21,433 bases of DNA from DASPPF01 sp032906705 (lineage in GTDB: Archaea > Thermoproteota > Nitrososphaeria > Nitrososphaerales > Gagatemarchaeaceae). A program made the translations under genes and the position numbers. Below, piece by piece: positions 13,658 to 20,396 of the stretch. Position 1 is the first letter of the stretch, and the number at the start of each line of letters is the position of its first letter. The stretch covers positions 1-21,433 of the forward strand of contig JAJTZC010000021.1 of assembly GCA_032906705.1 (NCBI GenBank), given 5' to 3'. Below the pieces are notes generated by a model. That model saw nothing but the letters and a program-made list of their open reading frames with translations, had not been told where the DNA came from and ran no database searches.

Positions 13658-14122
13658 TTGGAACCAGGAAACAGGTCTCGCAGCCTCGGCTCTTCGACTT
13701 CGGCACCAGAATGCATGTTCTGCCGGATAGTCACTGGGAAGGCCCCGTCAAGAACAGTCTACGCAGATGAGCTCTACATCGCGTTCCTAGACACGATGCC
13801 TTTCTCCCGCGGCCACACTCTGGTCTGCCCCAAGAAACATGGTGAAACAATTTGGGACATGAGCGAGTCAGAGGTAGCAGGTCTGTTCAGGGCGGCATCC
13901 AAGGTCTCGAAGGCGGTTGTGCGCGCGGTTGGCGCCGACGGATTCAGGTTCGTCCAGAACAATGGGGAGGCCGCCAACCAAGTGGTCGCCCATGTACATG
14001 TCCACGTAATCCCGGTGAAGATGCAAGACAAGGGCAGGTTCACTGGAAGGAAGTCGTTCTCTCCCGAAGAGATGGAGTCGACCGCCAGAGCGATCAGGGA
14101 TGCAATGCGCGAGGCGGGTTAG
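13658..14122 (+). CDS. HIT family nucleotide hydrolase
   Basis: The predicted 154-residue protein has the histidine-triad motif HVHVHVIP (H112, H114, H116; the middle or last His being the nucleophile), preceded by the conserved NNGEAANQVVAH. The N terminus CMFCRIVTGKAPSRTVY with C19/C22 and the FSRGHTLVCPKKH segment are typical of Hint/HinT-type hydrolases. These act on nucleoside phosphoramidates, AMP-lysine or Ap4A-like substrates in the cytoplasm. The start is a TTG at 13658 with an actttaga element about 28-31 bp upstream. The only later ATG (13715) would begin at MFCRI and lose the first zinc-type cysteine, so TTG is preferred. It converges on the DUF4286-like gene, overlapping by 4 bp. 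Confidence 0.9.
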   Translation: MEPGNRSRSLGSSTSAPECMFCRIVTGKAPSRTVYADELYIAFLDTMPFSRGHTLVCPKKHGETIWDMSESEVAGLFRAASKVSKAVVRAVGADGFRFVQNNGEAANQVVAHVHVHVIPVKMQDKGRFTGRKSFSPEEMESTARAIRDAMREAG

Positions 14123-14427
14123 AAGGAATAGGTCTCTTCGAGGACCGTTCTGGATAGTTTGGTCCTGTCGCCGAATCGCTTTTGGCAGTCTTCCCTGAGG
14201 GACTTGGCCGGCCCCTCGATGTAACGCTGCAGCGCGCCAACGTCCTTCGCCTCGTAGATGGTCACCCGTCTGGCCGCCCCGCCCTCCTTCGCTGAGTACA
14301 TTCTTGCGCCCAAGAAGCTGGGCGCGCGGACAACTTGGGGGACGTGTGTATTCCTCATCCAGTCTTCCCACTCTTCCTCGATCGAGGGTCTGAGGTCGCA
14401 CCACACCGCATACAGGACTTTTGACAT
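14119..14427 (-). CDS. DUF4286 family protein (dimeric alpha/beta barrel-like)
   Basis: The predicted 102-residue protein follows the DUF4286/EthD-like pattern: an N-terminal strand, then PSIEEEWEDWMRNTHVPQVV (14-33), ARMYSAKE, RRVTIYEAKD, LQRYI, and LREDCQKRFGDRT near 77-89. Family members are small proteins of the ferredoxin-like barrel type with no assigned reaction. The ATG start is well placed for the family. Its stop TAA and the TAG of the convergent HIT gene interlock in TTAG (14119-14122). Confidence 0.72.
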   Translation of the reverse strand: MSKVLYAVWCDLRPSIEEEWEDWMRNTHVPQVVRAPSFLGARMYSAKEGGAARRVTIYEAKDVGALQRYIEGPAKSLREDCQKRFGDRTKLSRTVLEETYSF

Positions 14428-14477
14428 GCTTTCGGAAGGGAGGTTCGCTAGTTATCCATAGCGACGGGCTCGGGTCG

Positions 14478-15599
14478 TCAGCTCACGAAGACGGAGATGG
14501 AGGTGAGTGCGGTGCTCGTATCCGCGCCAGTGACCATGTAGACGGTATAGACGCCTGCGCCGTAGGCTTGGATGAACCGAGTCAAGTCGAATGAGATGTC
14601 CACCTGGGCCGAGTTGACGACCCATGCCGCGGCCCGCACCGTAACGCCCGATGCGAAGACGGTGCAGCCTTGTGAGCACGGCGGAAGCACCCCGCCCGCG
14701 AGCGTTCCCGGGTCGTACTCCTTGGGGCCGGCGTTCAACTGGGCTGCAGTTTCGGGCACTGGAGCAGGGTCGTGGGTCACGTAAATCGCGTTGACGCTCG
14801 CAAAGGGGAAGATGACCGGCCCGGCCATCGTGACGGAGTAGCTCTTCGAGATGGTGAAACTCAGGTTGACGTAGTGATTCTCGAACTCTTCGACGAAGTA
14901 CAGTGTGGTGTCGTTGTAGCCGAACCCGACTGAGACCCTGTTGTGCAGTGGATTGATTATGTTGAGACGGTGCCCGTTGCTGCAACAGAGGCTGTCGTTG
15001 TAAACCATCGCGTGCTCGAGGGTGCTGATGGAGTTCTCCACAGTGGCCGCGGTCGTGAAGTGTTTGCCCACCCAAGTTATGTAGGCGACATTCTCCGAAA
15101 CCGCTCCCAAGCCCCCGAGCAGAGTGTACCTCATGTACGGCTTGAACCCCTGGGTGTCGTAATGGCTGAAGTAGCCGTACTTCAGCATCGAGTTCGCGTG
15201 CTGCTGCCCGGCCTTGCTGTCGCCCAAGGACACTGGGGGAAGGCTGAAGTTTGCCCGGTCCTGATTAATCAAGGCCAATGTGTATCGGGCGAGCTCACTG
15301 TAGTAAGCAGGGTAGCTGACGTTGGCCGCGCCGTTGGCTATCAACGGCGAGTAGACGCTGAAGATCGGGGATGTCGAGTTGCTCGTAGTGGAGCGCTCGG
15401 TAGTGGACAGGAGGTTCGAGATTTCGCTGGTGATACGGCCGGACAAAGAAGGCGAGAGTTGTAGAAAACCTACTAGCAGGAGCAATGCGACAGCCATGAG
15501 GACGAGCGCGCCCTCCCGCCGCGGCCGCTCCGCGCTTGGGGAACTTGCGTCTTGGTCGGGACCCGCGCCCTGCCTGCCGGGTCGCGTTGCAACCTTCAT
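14478..15599 (-). CDS. membrane-anchored CAP/SCP domain protein
   Basis: The predicted 373-residue protein has a basic, Pro/Ser-rich cytoplasmic N terminus (1-29), one transmembrane helix (31-49), a Ser/Thr-rich stalk (about 55-90), and a CAP (SCP/PR-1) domain at about 100-255. CAP landmarks are LALINQDRANFSLPPVSLGD, the QQHANSML helix (H134), YGYFSHYD (H146), the SENVAY segment with E169, and GHRLNIINPLHNRVSVGFGY (209-228). These His/Glu residues form the CAP pocket, which binds divalent metal in several members. A beta-rich C-terminal domain of about 110 residues is unrecognised and holds the pair CSQGC. It is displayed outside the cell; substrate or partner is unknown. The ATG start has no clear TATA box upstream. 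Confidence 0.88.
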   Translation of the reverse strand: MKVATRPGRQGAGPDQDASSPSAERPRREGALVLMAVALLLLVGFLQLSPSLSGRITSEISNLLSTTERSTTSNSTSPIFSVYSPLIANGAANVSYPAYYSELARYTLALINQDRANFSLPPVSLGDSKAGQQHANSMLKYGYFSHYDTQGFKPYMRYTLLGGLGAVSENVAYITWVGKHFTTAATVENSISTLEHAMVYNDSLCCSNGHRLNIINPLHNRVSVGFGYNDTTLYFVEEFENHYVNLSFTISKSYSVTMAGPVIFPFASVNAIYVTHDPAPVPETAAQLNAGPKEYDPGTLAGGVLPPCSQGCTVFASGVTVRAAAWVVNSAQVDISFDLTRFIQAYGAGVYTVYMVTGADTSTALTSISVFVS

Positions 15600-15639
15600 G
15601 GACCGACGCCCTTGGGCTTTGCTGCACTCGTCAAACGAA

Positions 15640-15807
15640 TCACGGCTTCTGTTCCGGCTTGATGAAGATTTTCGTCCCGAGTATCAAGTTGCTGGGGACG
15701 AGCACCCTTGTCCCATCCTCCTTGAGTACGGTGGTGAACAGGGTCGAGACCGGCCAACGCATTGGAGATATGCGCGGACGTCTAAAGTCTTGCGCGGGTT
15801 TCGGCTT
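15640..15807 (-). pseudogene. remnant of an MscS-type mechanosensitive channel gene
   Basis: On the minus strand, a 55-codon open stretch with stop TGA at 15640-15642 encodes PRISPMRWPVSTLFTTVLKE followed by DGTRVLVPSNLILGTKIF. This is the beta-domain of MscS channels (the T-x-x-x-x-DG-x-x-V-x-VPN/S-N-x-x-L pattern). The stretch is bounded upstream by TAG at 15808-15810, and beyond that lies the C terminus of the ESCRT-III gene, so the pore and transmembrane helices are missing. An ATG at 15762 would give a 40-residue peptide. I read it as a truncated remnant; a very small stand-alone beta-domain protein is a less likely alternative. Confidence 0.55.
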
Positions 15808-15815
15808 CTAGCGGG

Positions 15816-16463
15816 TCAGGCGTTCTGGGCTTCCTGCTGATTCTGACCGCCGACTCCTGCCGGTATCTGGGGGAAGCTCTCCTCCATCCGCTGCTCCGCC
15901 ACGGCCGCAGCCTCGTCGAGGACCTTCTGGGCGTCCTCGTTGGCGGCTTCGAAGTTGAGTGAGAAACCGCTGACGCTGCCGGCTTCGACGAGTATCCCGC
16001 TCAAGAGCCCCGAAATCTCTCCGATTTCCTTGTCCGCCTCTGGCAAGGCGCTCCCCAGACCGACCTTCATCGATTTGATTACTGCCACGGCCGGAGCCAG
16101 AGTGGTGGCGATCTCGCCCAAGTCGGTTATGGTCGCGAGCCTTAGGACTATCTGTTCAAGGGCGAGCGAAGCCTGGGTGACAACTTTGCCCACCTTCCTC
16201 ACCTCGGAGAGCTCGTTGGCGTAGACTGACGCGTGCTCCGCGTCGTGCTTTGCGAGGGAGGCCACAATCTTTGCGAAGATGGTTTGGTCCCGCTGCCTGA
16301 CTCTTGTCACGGCTCCGTCAAGCTGGGCGATCAACACGCGAATCTGCCTGCTTGCGGTCTCAATCTGAACCTTGATGGGGGTCGGCGGCTTCACCGTGTC
16401 CTTGATCTTACCCATGAAGCCTGGTCCCTTGTCGTTCCGCTGCCATTTGTTGGAGAATGGCAA
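15816..16463 (-). CDS. ESCRT-III / CdvB-family cell division protein
   Basis: The predicted 215-residue, largely helical and coiled-coil protein has a basic N-terminal helix (KVQIETASRQIRVLIAQLDG), a long hairpin region (DQTIFAKIVASLAKHDAEHA and on), repeated hydrophobic heptads through about 150, and an acidic C-terminal part ending in a Gln/Asn-rich tail. This is the Snf7/ESCRT-III core found in CdvB and its paralogues in Thermoproteota and Thaumarchaeota, which polymerise at membranes during division. The short C terminus lacks the winged helix that CdvB uses to bind CdvA, so it is more likely a CdvB1/B2-type paralogue. No cdvA or cdvC (Vps4) is nearby. The start is TTG with a minus-strand gatatag box about 32 bp upstream (16492-16498). 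Confidence 0.85.
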   Translation of the reverse strand: MPFSNKWQRNDKGPGFMGKIKDTVKPPTPIKVQIETASRQIRVLIAQLDGAVTRVRQRDQTIFAKIVASLAKHDAEHASVYANELSEVRKVGKVVTQASLALEQIVLRLATITDLGEIATTLAPAVAVIKSMKVGLGSALPEADKEIGEISGLLSGILVEAGSVSGFSLNFEAANEDAQKVLDEAAAVAEQRMEESFPQIPAGVGGQNQQEAQNA

Positions 16464-16728
16464 TTACAGAGACTTGCGGGTTGCCGTGGCGCTATATCCC
16501 GCGGGCTTTAATCTGACAGCCGTTTTGAGCAAAATTATTTGACGTTGGCGCTTGGAACTGAGGTTCGAAGTGGAGAGAGACTCAGTCAACTGGGACTCCA
16601 ATGGGCGACTATGGTGTGATCAACATCGTTCGACCAGGCGAGAAAGCCTCGAGTGAGATTCTTCGTCTGTTTTGTTCCGATTCCTTTGCTGTGTAGCACG
16701 CAGGCTTAAAACTCAGAGCCGAGGCAGC
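16464..16728. other. intergenic region between divergent ESCRT-III and zinc ribbon genes
   Basis: These 265 bp carry the minus-strand TATA-like box of the ESCRT-III gene (16492-16498), an AT-rich aaaattattt around 16530-16540, and the TATA-like cttaaaa at 16705-16711 for the zinc ribbon gene. A 31-codon ATG frame at about 16599-16694 has no recognisable product. I see no tRNA or strong hairpin. Confidence 0.4.
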
Positions 16729-16917
16729 ATGACAAAGATGAAAACGGGGCCAGCCGAGCAGGAGATGAAGTGCCCGAAATGTGGCAGGTTCTCTTTGCGC
16801 AACTCGGAGAGAGGCATTCAGTGCCAGACGTGCGGGTACGAGCTGTCTCCAGGCGAGGCTACGAAGTTCAGGTTGTTTGAGATGCTGAAGGTGGAAAGCA
16901 AACGCGGAAAGACGTGA
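16729..16917 (+). CDS. small zinc ribbon protein
   Basis: The predicted 62-residue protein has two CxxC knuckles, CPKC (14-17) and CQTC (31-34), forming a zinc ribbon like those of archaeal transcription or ribosome-associated factors. A charged helical C terminus follows (GEATKFRLFEMLKVESKRGK). The TATA-like cttaaaa at 16705-16711 is 18-24 bp before this ATG and about 30 bp before the second ATG at 16738, so the mature start may be the latter (59 residues). The frame also extends back to 16672, but that would lie across the promoter. It heads a probable operon with two small membrane protein genes; the next gene starts 16 bp after its stop. Confidence 0.65.
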   Translation: MTKMKTGPAEQEMKCPKCGRFSLRNSERGIQCQTCGYELSPGEATKFRLFEMLKVESKRGKT

Positions 16918-16933
16918 CTTCCGAGCCAGGGCC

Positions 16934-17341
16934 GTGACTATGAGGGCGGTCGCCTATTCAGGGCTCGGCATCAGCGTGGCGGGGGCGGCGCTCGACTACG
17001 TCTCCGGCTACTCCTTGGGCTCGGTGCGCGGTGTCGGGACAATGAGCGGGGAGCCCACTGTCTCCGCGGTTGCCCTGTACGCCTTGGGAACTGGCGTGCT
17101 AATCGCTGGAATCCTGACAGTGCTCCCGAGCATGACAGCGGCCACGCGCAGATTGGGCATACTCATGGAGGTCTTCGGTGTCCTGATGGCATTGGCGAGT
17201 GCTTGGGTGCCGGGGATGTATGCGAGCTTGTCGGATGCGATGCTGATTATCGGAGCTCTGATGATTCTCAATGGCGCGCTTATGCAGAGGCATAGGGAAA
17301 TGGGGAGGGAAGCTGACAAGACCCCACCCGCTGGCAGGTGA
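16934..17341 (+). CDS. four-helix membrane protein of unknown function
   Basis: The predicted 135-residue protein has four hydrophobic helices, at about 4-24, 44-65, 70-92 and 98-116, joined by short loops, with a polar, basic C terminus (MQRHREMGREADKTPP). I recognise no family. The start is GTG at 16934 (an ATG follows two codons later and may be used instead). Its stop TGA overlaps the GTG of the next gene (GTGA, 17338-17341), so the two are translationally coupled and may work as one membrane unit. Confidence 0.7.
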   Translation: MTMRAVAYSGLGISVAGAALDYVSGYSLGSVRGVGTMSGEPTVSAVALYALGTGVLIAGILTVLPSMTAATRRLGILMEVFGVLMALASAWVPGMYASLSDAMLIIGALMILNGALMQRHREMGREADKTPPAGR

Positions 17342-17544
17342 GTCGCACGCCTGTAAGAGCCAGCCCCATCTCTCGGACGGCGGCGATATTGATCATGGCG
17401 CTCGGGATATTCACCTTCCTTTTCGTGAATGACATCGCAGGGGCGGCTTTCCTGGTGCTGGGGGCCTTCCTGTATGTGCTGCTTTACAGGTTCACTGCGA
17501 AGATCGAACGGGAGCTGAGGAGTGCGGACAATCAGGCCCCCTAG
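17338..17544 (+). CDS. two-helix small membrane protein
   Basis: The predicted 68-residue protein has two transmembrane helices (about 13-32 and 35-51), a basic N terminus (SRTPVRASPISR) and a charged C terminus (KIERELRSADN). It has no recognisable domain. It starts with GTG, overlapping the upstream membrane gene by 4 bp, and ends in a CTAG shared with the convergent gene at 17541-18080. Codon use and coupling support expression. Confidence 0.6.
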   Translation: MSRTPVRASPISRTAAILIMALGIFTFLFVNDIAGAAFLVLGAFLYVLLYRFTAKIERELRSADNQAP

Positions 17545-18080
17545 GCCGTGGGCTTCTGAGGTGCCGGTTTGAACCTGGCCTTTAGGTTTCTGTCCCAGAT
17601 TCTCGCAGAGAGGGCACCGCCGACGGCGCCACTCAAAACCCCCCATATCACGATCGTGGCATAGATGGACGCGAGAACAGACGGGTCATAGGGCACAATG
17701 CCCAGGTAGATGCTGATGTATGCTGCGGCGATGCCGGTAACGGTGCTGGCTAGTCCGAGGGAGGCGAGCATCCTTCGCGTACTCGTTTTCCCGTTCGATT
17801 CTACCTTCAGGAGACTCGAGTAGACATCGACTTGCGCGCCGTAGAAGATAGCCGCAAGCAGGCTGAACGGGAAGAAGCTCGCTTTGATGGTCGACTGGAG
17901 CAAGCCGTTGATTAGCTCTGTGTAGGTGGCACCGCCCCTCCCGAGTAAGAGGAAGCTTAGCCCTAGGATTGGGGCCTCAACGATTATGAGAAGGTCGGCG
18001 TATGGAGGTTGGAAGGGCCCCTTGATCACCGCGATTACTACCCCGAACAGCGTCGCCGTGATGATCTTGCGTCTGTCCAA
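17541..18080 (-). CDS. polytopic membrane protein, possibly ECF S-component-like
   Basis: The predicted 179-residue protein has five or six hydrophobic helices. It opens with a basic MDRRK, then ITATLFGVVIAVIKGPFQPP, a pattern resembling helix 1 of ECF substrate-binding proteins, with a loop of Pro, Tyr and Asp (PFQPPYADLL). A second half (LASLGLASTVTGIAAAYISI) and a basic C-terminal tail follow. The size and glycine-rich helices fit an S component, but I cannot confirm the family. It is divergent from the BtuF-like gene 120 bp away, which would fit a vitamin uptake role; this is inference. The start is TTG with a minus-strand gttaaata box at about 18113-18120. Confidence 0.55.
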   Translation of the reverse strand: MDRRKIITATLFGVVIAVIKGPFQPPYADLLIIVEAPILGLSFLLLGRGGATYTELINGLLQSTIKASFFPFSLLAAIFYGAQVDVYSSLLKVESNGKTSTRRMLASLGLASTVTGIAAAYISIYLGIVPYDPSVLASIYATIVIWGVLSGAVGGALSARIWDRNLKARFKPAPQKPTA

Positions 18081-18199
18081 GATTGACGCTACGTCGCGCG
18101 AACGCTGACCTATTTAACGTTGGTTATACAACCGCCCGCTCCTCGCGAATCCTAAAAGCATATTGTGCGGCTGGAGGGGCTAGTTTAGGACTGTACGGA

Positions 18200-19021
18200 A
18201 TGTACAACGAAATTCTCGGGAGAGAGGTCGAGGTTCCCGAATCGCCCCAGAGGGTTGTGAGCTTCAGCCCAGCTGTCACCGAGACGTTGTTCATGATAGG
18301 TCTTGGGGATGCTATTGCCGGCGTCAGCGCATTCTGTGCGCGTCCAGCTGAGGCCCGCCTCAAGCGTCGGGTCGGCAGCTACAACACTGTCAGCGATGAG
18401 CTGCTGGCCGGAATGAAACCAGATTTGATCTTCACGGTGACGGGCTATCAGAGGGACTTCGCGGTCAGGCTGTCAGACAAGTTTCCTGTCTACCCGCTGG
18501 AGCTGCCCGTGTCAGTAGGAGGGATAGCCGACCTAGTGGTGAAGGTGGGGTTGGTCGCGGGTGCGGCAGAGCGGGCTAGGGAGTTGGCCGGCTCGCTCCT
18601 GCGAAGACTCGCTTCATTGGAGAGCGGTCGCGCGCTGAGGTCTTATGTCGAGATGGACTTGGGAGGCGCGGTCACATTCGGAGCCTACAGCTACATCACC
18701 GATGCAATTCGATTCCTTGGCTCCTCGACGATCTTCGAGGGGAGGGGCGCCGAGTGGCTGACCCCTGACCAGGACGAGGTGAGGAAGGAGGACCCTGACG
18801 TCATCTTCTACGAGCCCAAGATGTTCTCGAGCTTCGGCAAGCAGGACCTAGCCCGTCTCGTGGAGGTGAGGGGATGGGGCTCCATGAGGGCGGTCGGCGA
18901 GGGAAACCTCTTCGTAACGCCTGGTCCGCTCGATTTCCTGGCTCATCACGGACCGAGTTTCATCATGCAGGGGATGCCATGGTTGAGCGACAGGCTTGCC
19001 GAGGCATCCACGAGAATCTGA
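18200..19021 (+). CDS. BtuF-like (class III) corrinoid-binding protein without signal peptide
   Basis: The predicted 273-residue protein resembles the BtuF/FhuD substrate-binding family. It has PQRVVSFSPAVTETLFMIGL (16-35), then DAIAGVSAFCARPAEA, KRRVGSYNTVSDELLAGMKPDLI with its lobe-closing pattern, a long backbone helix linking the lobes (about 110-150), and a C-terminal GWGSMRAVGEGNLF. BtuF normally carries B12 outside the membrane, yet no signal peptide or lipobox precedes the fold. The frame is open from 18083, but that extension is not a secretion signal, so the ATG at 18200 seems right. It may be a cytoplasmic or non-classically placed corrinoid binder. An inverted repeat tgtac-N5-gtaca (18192-18206) spans the start codon. 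Confidence 0.72.
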   Translation: MYNEILGREVEVPESPQRVVSFSPAVTETLFMIGLGDAIAGVSAFCARPAEARLKRRVGSYNTVSDELLAGMKPDLIFTVTGYQRDFAVRLSDKFPVYPLELPVSVGGIADLVVKVGLVAGAAERARELAGSLLRRLASLESGRALRSYVEMDLGGAVTFGAYSYITDAIRFLGSSTIFEGRGAEWLTPDQDEVRKEDPDVIFYEPKMFSSFGKQDLARLVEVRGWGSMRAVGEGNLFVTPGPLDFLAHHGPSFIMQGMPWLSDRLAEASTRI

Positions 19022-19024
19022 ATG

Positions 19025-19669
19025 TTATCTCGATGGAACCTGAGAGAGGAACCTGACAGTCTTGTCCCAGGCGTCGTTCGCTGCTTCTGGGTTGTGCCCT
19101 TCCCAGTTCGGCCTGTGGAATGCGTGTCTCGCGTTCGGGTAGAGCTGGACCTCGACCCTTTTCTTGTACTTCATAGCCGCCGGCAGGAATTTCTGGAAAG
19201 CCCATGGCGTGACCCTCTCGTCTTCGCTTGCGAGGATCATTAGGACTGGTCCGGCGAGCTTGGAAGCATCCTGCTCGTTCTCGATCATGCCATAGTAGTC
19301 GACAGTGAAGTCGAGCCCGAGGTCGCAGGCTGCCTGGAGCGCGAAGCCTCCTCCCATGCAGAAGCCCATCGTTCCGACCTTCTTCGCGCCCGCTTCCCTT
19401 CGGAGCAGCTCGACGCCCTGAGAGACTCCGTCAGAGAGAACCTCTTTCGTGACAGCGCTCCTCAGCTTGAAACCCTCCTCGAGGGTCGCGGCCTTCTTCC
19501 CCCTGAACAGGTCGATGGACGCCGCTGTGAAGCCCGCACTGGCAAGATTCTTCGCGACTGCTTCGCTGTAATCGTTATAGCCGAAGATTTCGTGGATTAA
19601 GACGATACCTAGCGCGCCCTTTCCCCTGGCGAGGAAAAAATCCCATCCGCCGAGGCTTGTCCGAGCCAA
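19025..19669 (-). CDS. dienelactone hydrolase family protein
   Basis: The predicted 214-residue alpha/beta hydrolase has the DLH layout: HEIFGYNDYS (26-35, with E27 of the extended triad), DLFRGKKA, the nucleophile elbow GFCMGG (C104), the acid LASEDERVTP (D150), and the catalytic histidine in ARHAFHRPNW (H182). DLH cleaves dienelactone in halo-aromatic degradation; most family members have other, undefined ester substrates. The TTG start lies 5 bp after the stop codon of the DUF996 gene, so the two form an operon. Its 3' end is 3 bp from the stop of the convergent BtuF-like gene. Confidence 0.92.
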   Translation of the reverse strand: MARTSLGGWDFFLARGKGALGIVLIHEIFGYNDYSEAVAKNLASAGFTAASIDLFRGKKAATLEEGFKLRSAVTKEVLSDGVSQGVELLRREAGAKKVGTMGFCMGGGFALQAACDLGLDFTVDYYGMIENEQDASKLAGPVLMILASEDERVTPWAFQKFLPAAMKYKKRVEVQLYPNARHAFHRPNWEGHNPEAANDAWDKTVRFLSQVPSR

Positions 19670-19674
19670 CGATA

Positions 19675-20283
19675 CTACATTGTAGCCGGCTGAGGTTGCG
19701 AAGCCTGCATCGGCATAGGTTGGTCGGGGATGGAGAAGAACGCCACAATGTTCAGAATCAAGGCGACAAACAGCAATACGAAACCCACTAAGACAATGGT
19801 CAGCGCCGCCCCTATCAGATAGAGAAGGCCCGCAGTGCCGAACATGCTCACGCCAAGTTTCTTGGCCGTCGTTTCGTAACTCTTCCTGACGAAGATAGCG
19901 GAAACCAAAAGCAGGACCCAGATTATTGCGAGGCCTGTCAGTGCGCCCAGCATCAAGCCCATCCAGTCCCCGGCTGGAAACGTCGGGGGCGTGGAGAAGC
20001 TTGGGAATCTGCCTGCGTATGCGCCCAGCCCCAACGTCGTGAACATCGTTCCAAATATCACGGCCACGCCCACGACGACGCCGATAATCGAGAGCACTAT
20101 GGCAATTACCATGTTGTTGAAGATCGACTTGTCCTGGACAATATCAGACACGTGCTTAATCGCCAGAAGGACCATGATTGCTCCCGCGATGCTCAGCACC
20201 CAGCCAACCACGGGAATCACCGCTAGGAGCATGAGTATCGAGCCCACGCCTCCCAGAGTCTTGGCTTGTGACAGCTGTGCCAA
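19675..20283 (-). CDS. DUF996 family membrane protein
   Basis: The predicted 202-residue protein begins with the family signature TLGGVGSILMLLAVIPVVGWVLSIAG split by one helix, followed by AIKHVSDIVQDKSIFNN (41-57), which is strongly typical of DUF996. It has about five transmembrane helices (12-32, 58-82, 107-132, 147-167, 165-185) and a Gln/Pro/Met-rich tail. Function is unknown. The start is TTG with a minus-strand caaatag box about 28 bp upstream (20308-20314). It is first in an operon with the dienelactone hydrolase gene and is divergent from the sarcosine-oxidase-like gene. Confidence 0.85.
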   Translation of the reverse strand: MAQLSQAKTLGGVGSILMLLAVIPVVGWVLSIAGAIMVLLAIKHVSDIVQDKSIFNNMVIAIVLSIIGVVVGVAVIFGTMFTTLGLGAYAGRFPSFSTPPTFPAGDWMGLMLGALTGLAIIWVLLLVSAIFVRKSYETTAKKLGVSMFGTAGLLYLIGAALTIVLVGFVLLFVALILNIVAFFSIPDQPMPMQASQPQPATM

Positions 20284-20360
20284 TTCAGGGAGACGTGCGG
20301 TGAATCTCTATTTGAATCTGACCCGCTGCTTCCCGTTGGTTGTGCCCACTACGGCGCGAG

Positions 20361-20368
20361 CATATATC
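20361..20368 (+). promoter_or_regulatory. TATA box of the sarcosine-oxidase-like gene
   Basis: The catatatc box is centred about 32 bp before the ACG at 20397, where the N-terminal methionine is expected. Initiation is predicted around 20390-20394, so the message would be leaderless or nearly so. Confidence 0.5.
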
Positions 20369-20396
20369 TTAAGCAAGGTCCTGCGCATCGCCCGCC

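Noticed and set aside
14452..15075. Second minus-strand frame inside the CAP gene
   Set aside because: The overlapping frame has the full CAP signatures; this one is Arg/His-rich and without motifs.
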